Below, piece by piece: positions 21,855 to 30,877 of a stretch of DNA of 32,342 bases. The stretch lies in assembly GCA_020833055.1 (NCBI GenBank), contig JAJHQZ010000011.1, forward strand, positions 1-32,342, in the 5' to 3' direction. The position numbers and the translations under genes were made by a program. The stretch comes from Candidatus Korarchaeum sp. GTDB lineage: Archaea; Korarchaeota; Korarchaeia; Korarchaeales; Korarchaeaceae. Under the pieces are notes generated by a model. The model worked only from the letters and a program-made list of their open reading frames with translations, was not told the origin of the DNA and did not search any database. Position 1 is the stretch's first letter. The number at the start of each line of letters is the position of its first letter.

Positions 21855-23629
21855 TGAGCCCCGAACACTGGGAGGAGATAAGGCCAATTTATGAGAGCTT
21901 CAGGAAGCTTGAGAGCTCGACTATAAGATCGATATTCGAATTTTGGTCGGATAGGAGGCCCTTAGAAATCAAGCTGAGCTTAATGCATGAGATATTGGTG
22001 AACTCGAAGCGTCTGAAGGAGACTATGGAAAGTATAATCAGGTACTTGAGTGAGAGGGATTGGAGGGGGACGATAATAAGCATAGTTGGGGAATATGGAT
22101 CAGGGAAGACGCAATTTGGCCATATTCTCATGAGAAGGCTGAGGGAAGAGGGAGTATTCTCGAAGATAATAACGATAAGCCCTCTGAGGGATGTTAAGGA
22201 GCTTCTACTGGAGGACCTGAGTTACGAGGGGCCCGCAGTCCTCATAATAGATGAGATAGATCAGCTCCTGGACGAGTTCGAGAGGGGGGAGAGGAGGGAT
22301 ATCGAATACTTAGCTGATCTGATCAGGGGAATAACTGAGGGAAGCTACGGGAACCCTCCAAGGGGATCCGTGATAATGCTGCTATCCAAGAGGGCTAGCG
22401 ATACTATGAAGAGGGATAGGGCCCTGGGAAGCAGGCTAATGGACAGATCCAGGGAGTTCAGTCTCTCAATGAGCGATGATGAGAGGGAGAGAGCTAGTAA
22501 AGAGGCATTAAAGAAGATAATTGCCCTCTGGCTGGCCTATTTTGAGCAAAACGATGATATGAGGTATGCTATAAAGAGATCGCTTGATAAGATATACCCT
22601 TTCATGGAGAGGTTCGCCTCAGAGCTCTCGAGGACTAGGGAGATAGGTGGAGTTGTTAAGGGCCTCACAGATCTCTCATCAGAGATAATTAAAAATTTGG
22701 GGAGATTCGAGGATATGGGAAAGATAGAGGAGGGGAAGTTCGCTGAGGATCTCCTGAAGAAGTTCTTATTGAGCGAGGTGAGGAACATACAACTCAAGGT
22801 GAGGATAGGGGAAGTCACTAAGGATTACATAGCTGTATTCTCCGATGAGCCCCTCAGCGTTCCAGGGGCGAGGACTGATGCTCATTTCGATGTGTGGACC
22901 TTCGATCCAAATATAGGAATAAGGGGTGACTTACTAGTAGCTAGAGTAGGGATCGAGATAAAATATGGGAAGTATTGGATGGAGAAGTCCGATCAACTCC
23001 TTAAAATCGTGGAGAAGTATCCTCTTCTCCTGATATCGATAGCCGAGCTGGATGACGATGAGAGAACCGAGATCCGCGCTAAAATGGGTAGGAGGTTCGA
23101 TATCATAGATATAAACCCGGATCTCTTCGAGTTACTTCATGTGCTGAAGGAAGATGCCACTCTGTGGTTTCTCAAGAAGTACTCGGTACTTGAGAGGGAC
23201 CTGAAGGAATCCCTGGAGATCCTAATGGGGAGCTCCGTCAAGGTCAAGGAGGAAGTCAGCGAGAGGGATATCCTATCCGAAGCCTCTGTCAACATCTTAA
23301 GCTCCATTTTGAGGGAGTTGAGGAAAGCTAAAAGCTCTAAGAGGTATGATACTCTCTCGAACCTCATAGTTAGGACTATAGAGGATACCTTCAGGAAGTA
23401 CGGAGCTAGCACCCCGCCCCTCTCGAGTAACGTGATCCTAGGGATAGTTAAAATACTTGAGAGGGAGGGGATGGGGAGGATAAGCCAGAGCGGGAAGAGC
23501 TTCAATATAGATAAAGATTGCAGGCTCAGGATAGAGGAGATAGAGCAGGATATGGAGAGAAGGAGGAGGATAGAGAGGGTGATATTCGACACCATATCGA
23601 AGCCCCTGGGTGCCACTCTTGAGCTCTGA
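21854..23629 (+). CDS. AAA+ ATPase with probable PD-(D/E)XK nuclease-like domain and winged helix
   Basis: Walker A is GEYGSGKT (residues 79-86) and Walker B is VLIIDEIDQLLDE (129-141), followed by a sensor-like GSVIMLLSKRA and helical lid. Residues about 338-420 look like a restriction-endonuclease fold: RTDAHFDVWTFD, then RGDLLVARVGIEIKYGKYW, giving an Asp (343/346 or 359) plus Glu368-x-Lys370, then strands LLLISIAEL and FDIIDINPDLFELL. Residues about 500-560 form a C-terminal winged helix. ATG 21854 overlaps the upstream stop, and an in-frame GTG lies 9 bases earlier. No exact family is recognised. The layout fits a DNA-acting machine (defence, plasmid or chromosome maintenance, or repair). 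The nuclease assignment is from motif reading only. Confidence 0.8.
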   Translation: MSPEHWEEIRPIYESFRKLESSTIRSIFEFWSDRRPLEIKLSLMHEILVNSKRLKETMESIIRYLSERDWRGTIISIVGEYGSGKTQFGHILMRRLREEGVFSKIITISPLRDVKELLLEDLSYEGPAVLIIDEIDQLLDEFERGERRDIEYLADLIRGITEGSYGNPPRGSVIMLLSKRASDTMKRDRALGSRLMDRSREFSLSMSDDERERASKEALKKIIALWLAYFEQNDDMRYAIKRSLDKIYPFMERFASELSRTREIGGVVKGLTDLSSEIIKNLGRFEDMGKIEEGKFAEDLLKKFLLSEVRNIQLKVRIGEVTKDYIAVFSDEPLSVPGARTDAHFDVWTFDPNIGIRGDLLVARVGIEIKYGKYWMEKSDQLLKIVEKYPLLLISIAELDDDERTEIRAKMGRRFDIIDINPDLFELLHVLKEDATLWFLKKYSVLERDLKESLEILMGSSVKVKEEVSERDILSEASVNILSSILRELRKAKSSKRYDTLSNLIVRTIEDTFRKYGASTPPLSSNVILGIVKILEREGMGRISQSGKSFNIDKDCRLRIEEIEQDMERRRRIERVIFDTISKPLGATLEL

Positions 23630-24932
23630 AAAGTTAGAGGGGCTGAGATCAAGGGTCCTAATTTCCTGCGCTATAGCTTCCTTCCTAACTCCCTTTTCAT
23701 CTTCCTCAATAGCCTTCCTCCTCCCCGAGATCTCCTCTCATTTCGGGGTAGAGGTAGCACTATCCAACTGGTCAGCTACAGCTTATCTCCTGGCCCTAGC
23801 ATCCTCGATGGTCCCCTTCGGGAGGATCGCTGACTGGAAAGGTAGAGCGAAGGTCTTCCGGGCTGGCCTCGTCATATTCACGATATCCTCTATCGCAACT
23901 ATCTTAGTTAGGGATTTCGGGTCCTTCATAGCCCTGAGGGTCCTGCATGGCCTGGGCTCATCTATGATATCAGCTACGAGCGTGGCTCTCATCTCCTCTA
24001 TCTTTAGGGAGGGAAGGGGGAAAGCTATCGGGATAAATACAGCGGCAGTTTACATAGGACTGAGCTTAGGGCCACTCTCAGCTGGCTTATTATCAGATCT
24101 CATATCCTGGATCTCAATATTCCCTCTCACGGGCACATTATCCGGGGTCTCTCTTCTCCTCTCCGTGAACCTCCCCGAGCTCGGGGAGGGGGGATCGGGG
24201 CCCAGTTACTCCTCTTCCCTCCTCTTCTCAGCTTCAATGATCTGCCTGATCTACGGAATTTCGAATCTCGATAATATACTGGTTCTAGGATTCATATTAA
24301 TGATCTCATGGCTCCTCTTGGAGCTGAGAAGGGGAGGGCTCATAGATCCCGAGCTCCTGAGGAATAGGAGCTACATGGCTTCCTCAACGGCTGCCCTGCT
24401 GAATTACAGCGCCACCTATGCGATTACCATAATCCTGAGTAACTACCTGCACGGCTTCCTCTCGCCGAGTGAAGCGGGGCTAATCCTCACAATACAGCCA
24501 GTCATTCAAGCTGCTCTCTCCCCGATAGCCGGTCAGGCTTCCGATAGGAGGTCCCCCCACTTGATAGCTTCCCTCGGGATGATCTTGATAGCCCTGGGGA
24601 TTGCCCTCCTCATCCCCCTCGGGTCCGAGGGCTTATCGAGGGTGGAGATATCCTTAGTTATCCTCGGAGCTGGATTCGCGCTCTTCGCATCCCCTAATAC
24701 AGTGGCCGCGCTGAACTCATCCCCTCCAAAGCTCTACGGATCTGCGACAGCGTTCTTAGGATCGATGAGGTTCATGGGCCAGGCGATAAGCAGCTCTATA
24801 ATAACGGCTTTAATGATGATAGAGGAGCCCCTTCAAGCTATGAACTCAGCTTTGGTCATATACGTCGCGATAAGTATCTCAGGCGCTATCCTCTCAATTA
24901 TCGCTAGGTTTTGGAGGGCTCAAGTGATTTAG
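23619..24932 (+). CDS. MFS transporter, drug/H+ antiporter type
   Basis: This is a major facilitator superfamily exporter, most like the EmrB/QacA (DHA2) group. It has about 12-14 predicted membrane helices. Motif A is PFGRIADWKGRAKVF, and motif C, the antiporter signature, is AVYIGLSLGPLSAGLLSDL. The conserved acidic N-terminal helix reads FLTPFSSSSIAFLLPEIS, followed by the LSNWSATAYLLALASSM helix. Near 440 residues it is shorter than typical 14-helix members. The frame opens at GTG 23610, overlapping the AAA+ gene by 20 bases; TTG 23619 is chosen here but is not certain. Close overlap suggests co-transcription with the AAA+ gene, though a functional link is not obvious. Substrate unknown. 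Confidence 0.9.
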   Translation: MSSEKLEGLRSRVLISCAIASFLTPFSSSSIAFLLPEISSHFGVEVALSNWSATAYLLALASSMVPFGRIADWKGRAKVFRAGLVIFTISSIATILVRDFGSFIALRVLHGLGSSMISATSVALISSIFREGRGKAIGINTAAVYIGLSLGPLSAGLLSDLISWISIFPLTGTLSGVSLLLSVNLPELGEGGSGPSYSSSLLFSASMICLIYGISNLDNILVLGFILMISWLLLELRRGGLIDPELLRNRSYMASSTAALLNYSATYAITIILSNYLHGFLSPSEAGLILTIQPVIQAALSPIAGQASDRRSPHLIASLGMILIALGIALLIPLGSEGLSRVEISLVILGAGFALFASPNTVAALNSSPPKLYGSATAFLGSMRFMGQAISSSIITALMMIEEPLQAMNSALVIYVAISISGAILSIIARFWRAQVI

Positions 24933-25103
24933 AGAGATCCTGAGGGCGGGGATTTTTTATAAGCTTTGAGTAGAGGGACCAGTTGCCTACGGAGATGGAG
25001 TTAGGATATCTGTAGTAAATCAAGTAAATATCCCGAGTTCTTTGATAATCCTAACAATGAAAATGCCTTTGAAAAAATTAATTTATTCTCTCAGGGTCTC
25101 CTG

Positions 25104-25111
25104 CTTATAAT
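25104..25111 (+). promoter_or_regulatory. TATA box of the SDR-gcvP operon
   Basis: CTTATAAT is followed by further AT-rich sequence and lies 23-30 bases before ATG 25134, predicting a leaderless transcript. The rest of the gap 24933-25133 is AT-rich with no gene visible. Confidence 0.5.
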
Positions 25112-25133
25112 TTTACCGTAAAACTTTTTTATT

Positions 25134-25916
25134 ATGGGCCCAGCTGTCCTTATGAGTTCCTACCCCCAGATCTCATTATCAGGCAAAGTGGCCCTAATTA
25201 CAGGAGGTTCCTCCGGTATAGGAAGAGCTATAGCCCTCAAGCTCTCTCAAGCGGGGGCTAAAATAGCTATTTTGGATATAAAGGAGTGCGAAGACTTGCT
25301 GGATGAGATAGGGAGGGATAAGGCTAGATTTTACAAGTGCGATGTCACATCAGCTGATGAGGTCAGGGAAGTCATTAGGAGGGTTTATGAGGAATTCGGC
25401 AGGATAGATATTGTTGTAAATTCTGCTGGTGTAATAGTCAGGAAGGATGCTGTTGAAACCAGTGAGGATGAGTGGGATAAGGTCTTGAACGTCAACCTGA
25501 AGGGTCCCTTCCTTGTCTCAAAATACTCGATACCTTACATGATCAGGGGAGGTGGTGGCAGCATAGTCAACGTAGCCTCGGGATGGGGGCTGAAGGGAGG
25601 CCCCAGGGCAGTGGCTTACTGCGCCTCCAAGGGAGGCCTAATCAATATGACTAGAGCCATGGCCATAGACCACGGTAAGGACGGGATAAGGGTCAACTGC
25701 GTCGCTCCGGGGGATGTGGATACCCCTATGCTCAGGAGCGAGGCCGAGCAGCTCGGTATGAAATGGGAGGATTTCCTGAGGGAGGCCTCTAACAGGCCTC
25801 TAGCCAGGATAGGGAAGCCTGAGGATATAGCTAATGCTGTCCTCTTCTTAGTGAGCGATATGGCCAGTTGGATAACTGGAGCTACTTTAGTAGTGGATGG
25901 AGGTGGTACTGCATGA
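25134..25916 (+). CDS. short-chain dehydrogenase/reductase (FabG-like)
   Basis: This is a classical SDR oxidoreductase. The cofactor motif is TGGSSGIGRA (residues 23-32). Asp48 at the end of beta 2 points to NAD(H) rather than NADP(H). Also visible are VNSAG (95-99), the active-site Asn121, Ser149 (NVASGWG), Tyr162 and Lys166 (YCASK), and the C-terminal GATLVVDGGG. All four catalytic residues are present and the 260-residue length is normal. ATG 25134 is favoured by the TATA spacing (ATG 25152 is possible). It is the first gene of the operon; its stop overlaps the gcvPA start (ATGA). The substrate is unknown; the context suggests a small hydroxy or keto compound linked to glycine/one-carbon metabolism. 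Confidence 0.92.
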   Translation: MGPAVLMSSYPQISLSGKVALITGGSSGIGRAIALKLSQAGAKIAILDIKECEDLLDEIGRDKARFYKCDVTSADEVREVIRRVYEEFGRIDIVVNSAGVIVRKDAVETSEDEWDKVLNVNLKGPFLVSKYSIPYMIRGGGGSIVNVASGWGLKGGPRAVAYCASKGGLINMTRAMAIDHGKDGIRVNCVAPGDVDTPMLRSEAEQLGMKWEDFLREASNRPLARIGKPEDIANAVLFLVSDMASWITGATLVVDGGGTA

Positions 25917-27286
25917 GCCATCCCTACATCCCGAACTCAGTCGAGAGGGTTAAGAGGGAGATGCTCTCCTATATAGGGGTATCGAGCGTAGAGGAGCTCT
26001 ACGCGAGCATACCTGAGGAGATAAGGTTCAAGGGGAGGATGAACCTGCCAGAGCCACTCAGATCTGAGTACGAGCTCTACAAGCATATGAGGGAGATCCT
26101 CTCTAAGAACGTGAGTTGCGAGGATTATTTATGCTTCAAGGGAGGGGGGACTTGGCCCCATTACGTCCCAGCGATATGCGATGAGATAGCTGGAAGGGCC
26201 GAGTTCCTCACCGCATATGCTGGGGATCCCTACGAGGACCACGGGAGGTGGCAGGCTCTCTTCGAGTTCGAGAGCTTGATGGCGGAGCTAGTAGATATGG
26301 ATGTAGTAACAGTCCCCATTTACTCCTGGGGGCACGCTGCCGGCACGGCGATGAGGATGGCCCACAGGATAAACGGGAGGAGGGAAGTCCTCATACCCAG
26401 GACCATATCGCCGGAGAGGTTCTTAGTGGTAAATAACTACGTTGACCCGGCCCTCAAGCTGATCGAAGTGGATTACGATAGGGAGAGAGGGATGATGGAT
26501 TTAGAGGACCTTGAGAGGAAGATATCGAGGGAGACAGCGGCCGTATACTTCGAGAACCCATCTTACTTAGGTTTCATAGAGACTAGAGGGAAGGAGATTT
26601 GCGAGATAGCTCATGAAATGGGGGCTATATGCATAGTAGGTGTGGATCCGAGTTCCCTGGGCGTGTTGGAGCCTCCTAGCCACTACGGGGCTGATATAAC
26701 AGTGGGGGATCTTCAGCCTCTGGGGATACATATGAACTTCGGGGGAGGGCTGGGTGGCTTCCTAGCCACTAGGGATGAGGAGGAGTTCGTTAGGGAGATC
26801 CCGTACAGGATATTCGGTCTAGCTAAGACTGTGAAAGAGGGAGAATACGGTTTCGGAGACGTCTTATTCGAGAGGACATCCTTCGAGAAGAGGGAGAAGG
26901 CTAAGGAATTCGTTGGGACAGCTGCAGCTTCTCACGGAATAATTGCAGCCGTTTACCTATCCCTCCTAGGACCTAAGGGTATGAGAGAGCTCGGAGAAGC
27001 GATACTCCAGAGGTCCGCTTACGCTATGAAAGCCCTCTCGAGCATAGGCCTCAAGGCTCCCAAGTTCAAGGCCCCTCACTTCAAGGAGTTCGTCGTGGAA
27101 TTCCCAGGGAGGAAGAGCGTCGAGGAGATAAACAAGGAGCTCCTGAAGGAGGGGATATTCGGAGGCATAGATCTCAGGAAGCACTTCCCGGAGCTAGGGA
27201 ACTCAGCCCTTTACTGCTTCACTGAAGTCCACACTAAGGAGGACATAGACAGGCTAGCTGATGCCCTCAAGAGGATACTGGGGTGA
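25913..27286 (+). CDS. gcvPA: glycine dehydrogenase (decarboxylating) subunit 1
   Basis: This is the alpha subunit of the two-subunit P protein of the glycine cleavage system, which decarboxylates glycine with PLP and passes the aminomethyl group to lipoylated H protein. Family features are HPYIPNSVERVKREMLSYIG, CFKGGGTWPHYVPAI, FLTAYAGDPYEDHGRWQALF (Y/QPE equivalent), and GGGLGGFLATRDE. At 457 residues it is normal for GcvPA. ATG 25913 overlaps the SDR stop and gives the conserved N-terminus; the frame's earlier codon at 25868 lies inside the SDR gene. gcvPB follows directly. Confidence 0.95.
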   Translation: MSHPYIPNSVERVKREMLSYIGVSSVEELYASIPEEIRFKGRMNLPEPLRSEYELYKHMREILSKNVSCEDYLCFKGGGTWPHYVPAICDEIAGRAEFLTAYAGDPYEDHGRWQALFEFESLMAELVDMDVVTVPIYSWGHAAGTAMRMAHRINGRREVLIPRTISPERFLVVNNYVDPALKLIEVDYDRERGMMDLEDLERKISRETAAVYFENPSYLGFIETRGKEICEIAHEMGAICIVGVDPSSLGVLEPPSHYGADITVGDLQPLGIHMNFGGGLGGFLATRDEEEFVREIPYRIFGLAKTVKEGEYGFGDVLFERTSFEKREKAKEFVGTAAASHGIIAAVYLSLLGPKGMRELGEAILQRSAYAMKALSSIGLKAPKFKAPHFKEFVVEFPGRKSVEEINKELLKEGIFGGIDLRKHFPELGNSALYCFTEVHTKEDIDRLADALKRILG

Positions 27287-27291
27287 GGAGT

Positions 27292-28848
27292 ATGGGGGTA
27301 GTGAGAGTGAGGAAGGGGTTCCACGAGGCGAGATGGGAGGAGCCCATAATATTCGAGTTGAGCAATGAGGGGGAGAGGGGCATTCTGATACCCCTCGATG
27401 ATAAAATAAGGAGGGAAGTTGGTGACGTCCTATCCTCGATACCAGAGCACATGAGGAGGAAGGATCCGCCGAAGCTACCCGAGGTATCTCAGATGAGGGT
27501 CTTAAGGCACTACCTGAGGTTATCCCAGGAGACCCTGGGGGCCGATCTGAACATAGACATAGGGCAGGGAACTTGCACTATGAAGTACAGCCCTAAAGTG
27601 AATGAGAGGTTCGTGGCAATGGTCAGAGAGCTTCATCCATATCAAGATGAGGAAACTGTCCAGGGAGCTCTAGAAATAATGTACAAGCTCGATCTCTTCC
27701 TCAGGGAGATATCTGGACTAGATAGGTTCAGCTTCCAGCCCGGTGGAGGATCTCAGGCTATATTCGCTATGGCCTCCATAATAAGGGCTTACCACAAGAA
27801 GAGGGGCGAGGAGAGGGATGAGATAATAACTACGATATTCTCCCACCCATCTGATGCGGCAGCCCCAGCTGTGAAGGGATTCAAGGTGATAACTATATAT
27901 CCAGACCCGGAGACTGGCATACCGGATATAGAAGCCCTGAAGGCTGCCGTATCCAAGAGGACAGCTGGCATGATAGTAGCGAATCCCGAGGACACTGGGA
28001 TATTCAATCCGAGGATAAAGGAGTTCTGCGATATAGTCCATGAAGCTGGAGGGCTCTGCGGTTACGATCAAGCGAACGCTAACGGCATAATAGGGATAGT
28101 CAGGGCTAAGGAGTGCGGCTTCGATATGGGCTTCTTCAACCTCCATAAGACCTTCTCATCCCCCCACGGATGCGGAGGACCAGCTGTAGGGGCCCTGGGG
28201 GTGAGGAAGGAACTTGAGAGCTTCCTACCGGTCCCTGTAGTCGATTACGATCCAGAGAGGAAGCTCTATTACCTGAATTACGACCTCCCGGATACGATAG
28301 GGAAGGTCAGAGAGTTCTACGGTGTATTCCCAGTAGTAGTGAGAGCTTACGCTTGGATAATGGCTTTAGGGGAGGAGGGACTGAAGGAAGTCGCTAGAGT
28401 GGCTGTCCTGAATAATAATTACGTGATGCACAGGATACTGAGGGAGGTCAGGGGAGCCGATATATCTTATCCAGCCAATAAGAACAGGATAGAGCAAGTT
28501 AGGTATAGCCTCAAGAAGCTGAAGGATGAGACCGGAGTCGGAGCCGAGGATGTTATAAGGAGGATGGCTGACTTCGGGTTCCATCTATGGACGAGCCACC
28601 ACCCATGGATAGTACCTGAGCCCTTAACTATAGAGCCGACTGAATCCTACTCCAAGGAGGAGCTTGATGAGTACATAGAGGCCCTGAAGGAAGTAGTGAG
28701 GGAGGCTTATGAGGAGCCGGAGACCGTGATAAATGCCCCGCATAGGAGCGTGATCCATAAGATAGAGGATAACAGCTGGTTCTCAGATCCGAAGAAGTGG
28801 TCCATAACCTGGAGGCTCTTCCTGAAGAAGCACGGTGGTAAGCTTTGA
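27292..28848 (+). CDS. gcvPB: glycine dehydrogenase (decarboxylating) subunit 2
   Basis: This is the PLP-binding beta subunit of glycine decarboxylase. The PLP lysine lies in NLHKTFSSPHGCGGPAVGAL (Lys286 from this start). Other hallmarks are FSFQPGGGSQA, TIFSHPSDAAAPAVKGF, MIVANPEDTGIF and GGLCGYDQANANGI (the Asp that contacts the PLP ring nitrogen). About 518 residues is typical. ATG 27292 has GGTGAGGA upstream; the in-frame GTG at 27283, overlapping the gcvPA stop, is an equal alternative. It works as an alpha2beta2 complex with GcvPA. The following COG3199 gene overlaps its stop, so all four genes are one operon. Confidence 0.95.
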   Translation: MGVVRVRKGFHEARWEEPIIFELSNEGERGILIPLDDKIRREVGDVLSSIPEHMRRKDPPKLPEVSQMRVLRHYLRLSQETLGADLNIDIGQGTCTMKYSPKVNERFVAMVRELHPYQDEETVQGALEIMYKLDLFLREISGLDRFSFQPGGGSQAIFAMASIIRAYHKKRGEERDEIITTIFSHPSDAAAPAVKGFKVITIYPDPETGIPDIEALKAAVSKRTAGMIVANPEDTGIFNPRIKEFCDIVHEAGGLCGYDQANANGIIGIVRAKECGFDMGFFNLHKTFSSPHGCGGPAVGALGVRKELESFLPVPVVDYDPERKLYYLNYDLPDTIGKVREFYGVFPVVVRAYAWIMALGEEGLKEVARVAVLNNNYVMHRILREVRGADISYPANKNRIEQVRYSLKKLKDETGVGAEDVIRRMADFGFHLWTSHHPWIVPEPLTIEPTESYSKEELDEYIEALKEVVREAYEEPETVINAPHRSVIHKIEDNSWFSDPKKWSITWRLFLKKHGGKL

Positions 28849-29972
28849 AATTGGGGCTCATAGTGAATCCGATAGCTGGAATGGGAGGGAGGGTGGGCCT
28901 AAAGGGCACTGACGGGCCTGAGATGCTGAAGAAAGCTATAGAGTTGGGAGCGAAACCTTGGGCTGAGGATAGGGCTGTGGATGCATTGAAAGCGCTCCTG
29001 CCAATCAGGGATTCCCTCACCATTTACACTTACCCGCACAAGATGGGGGAGAATGCCGCTAAGAGGGCTGGCTTCAATCCGGAGGTCTTGGGGAGCGTAG
29101 GGGAGGAGACGACTGCCGAGGATACCGTTAGAGCTGCTGAGGATATGAGGAGAGTGGGAGTAGATATACTCCTCTTCGTGGGAGGGGATGGCACAGCGAG
29201 GGATGTCTGTAGAGCTATAGGGACTAGCTTAGTCACGCTCGGCATACCCGCTGGAGTCAAAGTCTACTCCTCAGTATTCTCAGCTAGCCCTAAAGCTGGA
29301 GGGGAGTTAGCTCTCAAGTTCCTGAGGGGGGAAGTGAGCGAGGTAATAGAAGCCGAAGTCCTGGACATAGATGAGGATTCATTCAGGGAGGGAAGATTAT
29401 CTGTGAAGCTATATGGCTACCTCAAGATACCTTACGATTCCAATTATATCCCGGGAGGCAAGGTGCCGTCATCCCATTCCGAGAGTTACGATAGGGAGGC
29501 CATAGCGGCTGAGCTCCTCGAGGTAATGGAGAGAGATGTCATATATCTCATAGGGCCAGGGAGCACGACTAAGGAAGTGATGAGAGCGCTCAACTTAGAT
29601 TTCAGTCCTCTCGGCGTTGATGCGATCTTGAACGGTGAGTTAATTGGGAAGGACCTCAATGAGAGGCAGATAATCGAGCTAATCTCGGGGAGGAAGGTTA
29701 AAGTAGTAGTCACTCCCATAGGAGGCCAGGGATATGTGTTCGGGAGGGGGAATCAGCAGATAAGCCCAGAAGTCCTGAGGAGAGTGGGGAGGAACAATAT
29801 CATAATAGTGGCTACGAGGGGGAAGCTAGAATCCCTAAGGGGGAGGCCCCTCCTCTTAGATACTGGAGACGAAGCCCTCGATGTCGAGCTCTCGGGCTAC
29901 TACAAGGTGATGACTGGATATAGGGAGTACACAGTGTACAAAGTAGTTCCAGCATCTATTCTCGAGAGCTGA
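28845..29972 (+). CDS. ATP-NAD kinase-like protein (COG3199/AcoX-like)
   Basis: This is a 375-residue member of the NAD kinase/diacylglycerol kinase superfamily. The N-terminal MKLGLIVNPIAGMGGRVGLK and the nucleotide motif LLFVGGDGTARDV (near residue 110) are clear, followed by a conserved TLGIPAGVKVYSSVFS and a C-terminal GGQGYVFGRGNQQISPEVL. This group includes the poorly understood AcoX-type proteins rather than canonical NadK. It starts at TTG 28845, overlapping the gcvPB stop (TTGA). Its place in the gcvP operon suggests a role in supplying a cofactor or handling a product of the pathway, but substrate and reaction are not known. Confidence 0.88.
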   Translation: MKLGLIVNPIAGMGGRVGLKGTDGPEMLKKAIELGAKPWAEDRAVDALKALLPIRDSLTIYTYPHKMGENAAKRAGFNPEVLGSVGEETTAEDTVRAAEDMRRVGVDILLFVGGDGTARDVCRAIGTSLVTLGIPAGVKVYSSVFSASPKAGGELALKFLRGEVSEVIEAEVLDIDEDSFREGRLSVKLYGYLKIPYDSNYIPGGKVPSSHSESYDREAIAAELLEVMERDVIYLIGPGSTTKEVMRALNLDFSPLGVDAILNGELIGKDLNERQIIELISGRKVKVVVTPIGGQGYVFGRGNQQISPEVLRRVGRNNIIIVATRGKLESLRGRPLLLDTGDEALDVELSGYYKVMTGYREYTVYKVVPASILES

Positions 29973-30136
29973 CTCAAGATCTCCTCAATTTTAATTCTAT
30001 CTTTCAGATGAGCCTCAGGAGGATAAGAGCGTTCTCTCAGTGCTTGAGCGTTACCCCTCAGCAGTCCGGAGATCTCAGTTAGATCAAATACTGGATGAGC
30101 TGCTCAATATCTATTCAGGAGTACATCGAATCCGGA

Positions 30137-30778
30137 TCACCACTCGCAACTCACTTCAGCCCTCCTGAAGTTAGCTGAGATCGCGACGCTCTGCTCCAGC
30201 ACTTTCGCTGTTCTACCGCTCAATGAGCCGGCATCTATCCTAATGATGTTGATCGGGCCGCTCTCACCGTAAAGAGTTAGTATGACCCTGACGTTTTCAG
30301 CGGTCTCATAGCCGGCGTTGAAGAGGACTATATGGAACTTAACGTTAGCTGTGCCGCAGGGCACGCAACCGGAACTATCGTACCACCAATGAACTACGTA
30401 AACTCTAGCCCTCCTGAGGGATGAGAGCTCATTCCTGCAGCTCGCTAACTCCCTCTCGCATATAGATTCGTTCTCTACCTTAATCTCAACTGGTTGAGCT
30501 TCCTTAGAGAGGCATGATGATAGTTCATCCTGCTTCGCTTTCAGTTCTTCTCGCAACCTCGCTATCTCCTCCTCAGCCTCACTCAACTCCTCCCTCAGGG
30601 CAGCTAGATTCTCCGTAGCATCTGAGAGGAGGATCTCTTTCTCACTAATATCCCTTTTGAGCTCCTTCAAGCTCTTCTCATACTCAGATATCTTTGCTCG
30701 GAGCTCTTCAGCTTTATTGTAATAGTAAGCGAGCCCCAATATTGAGAGGAAGAGGAGGGCCAAGAGGAGGTACCTCAT
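30137..30778 (-). CDS. membrane-anchored coiled-coil protein with extracellular beta domain
   Basis: The N-terminal helix MRYLLLALLFLSILGLAYYY is a signal anchor. Residues about 22-90 form a long heptad-type coiled coil (ELRAKISEYEKSLKELKRDI, and so on). Residues about 125-213 form a CARDB-like beta-sandwich (RARVYVVHWWYDSSGC, then VKFHIVLFNAGYETAENVRV). Several cysteines, among them the CVPC pair and a final Cys near the C-terminus, could form disulfides outside the cell. No enzyme motif is seen. The start at ATG 30778 is supported by a TATA box (30799-30808). The gene lies downstream of another surface protein on the same strand. Function unknown. Confidence 0.75.
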   Translation of the reverse strand: MRYLLLALLFLSILGLAYYYNKAEELRAKISEYEKSLKELKRDISEKEILLSDATENLAALREELSEAEEEIARLREELKAKQDELSSCLSKEAQPVEIKVENESICERELASCRNELSSLRRARVYVVHWWYDSSGCVPCGTANVKFHIVLFNAGYETAENVRVILTLYGESGPINIIRIDAGSLSGRTAKVLEQSVAISANFRRAEVSCEW

Positions 30779-30798
30779 AATCGGATCTTACTCAGACA

Positions 30799-30808
30799 GC
30801 TTATAAGG
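30799..30808 (-). promoter_or_regulatory. TATA box of the coiled-coil surface protein
   Basis: The minus strand reads CCTTATAAGC, 21-30 bases before ATG 30778. The gene therefore has its own promoter and is not only read through from the gene at 30878-32266. Confidence 0.45.
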
Positions 30809-30877
30809 AGCTCTCCATGGGGGGTCTGCCCTCGTAAGTCGGCCCCAAAAGTGGATTTGGGATAGTCAAGACATAGG

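Noticed and set aside
29995-30166. Open stretch with protein-like text (VLERYPSAVRRSQLDQILDE, then LLNIYSG) after the COG3199 gene
   Set aside because: It might be a remnant of a small gene with another missing base (ATG 30008 in the neighbouring frame follows an AT-rich element), but it is too short, lacks a good start in its own frame, and overlaps the end of the minus-strand gene.
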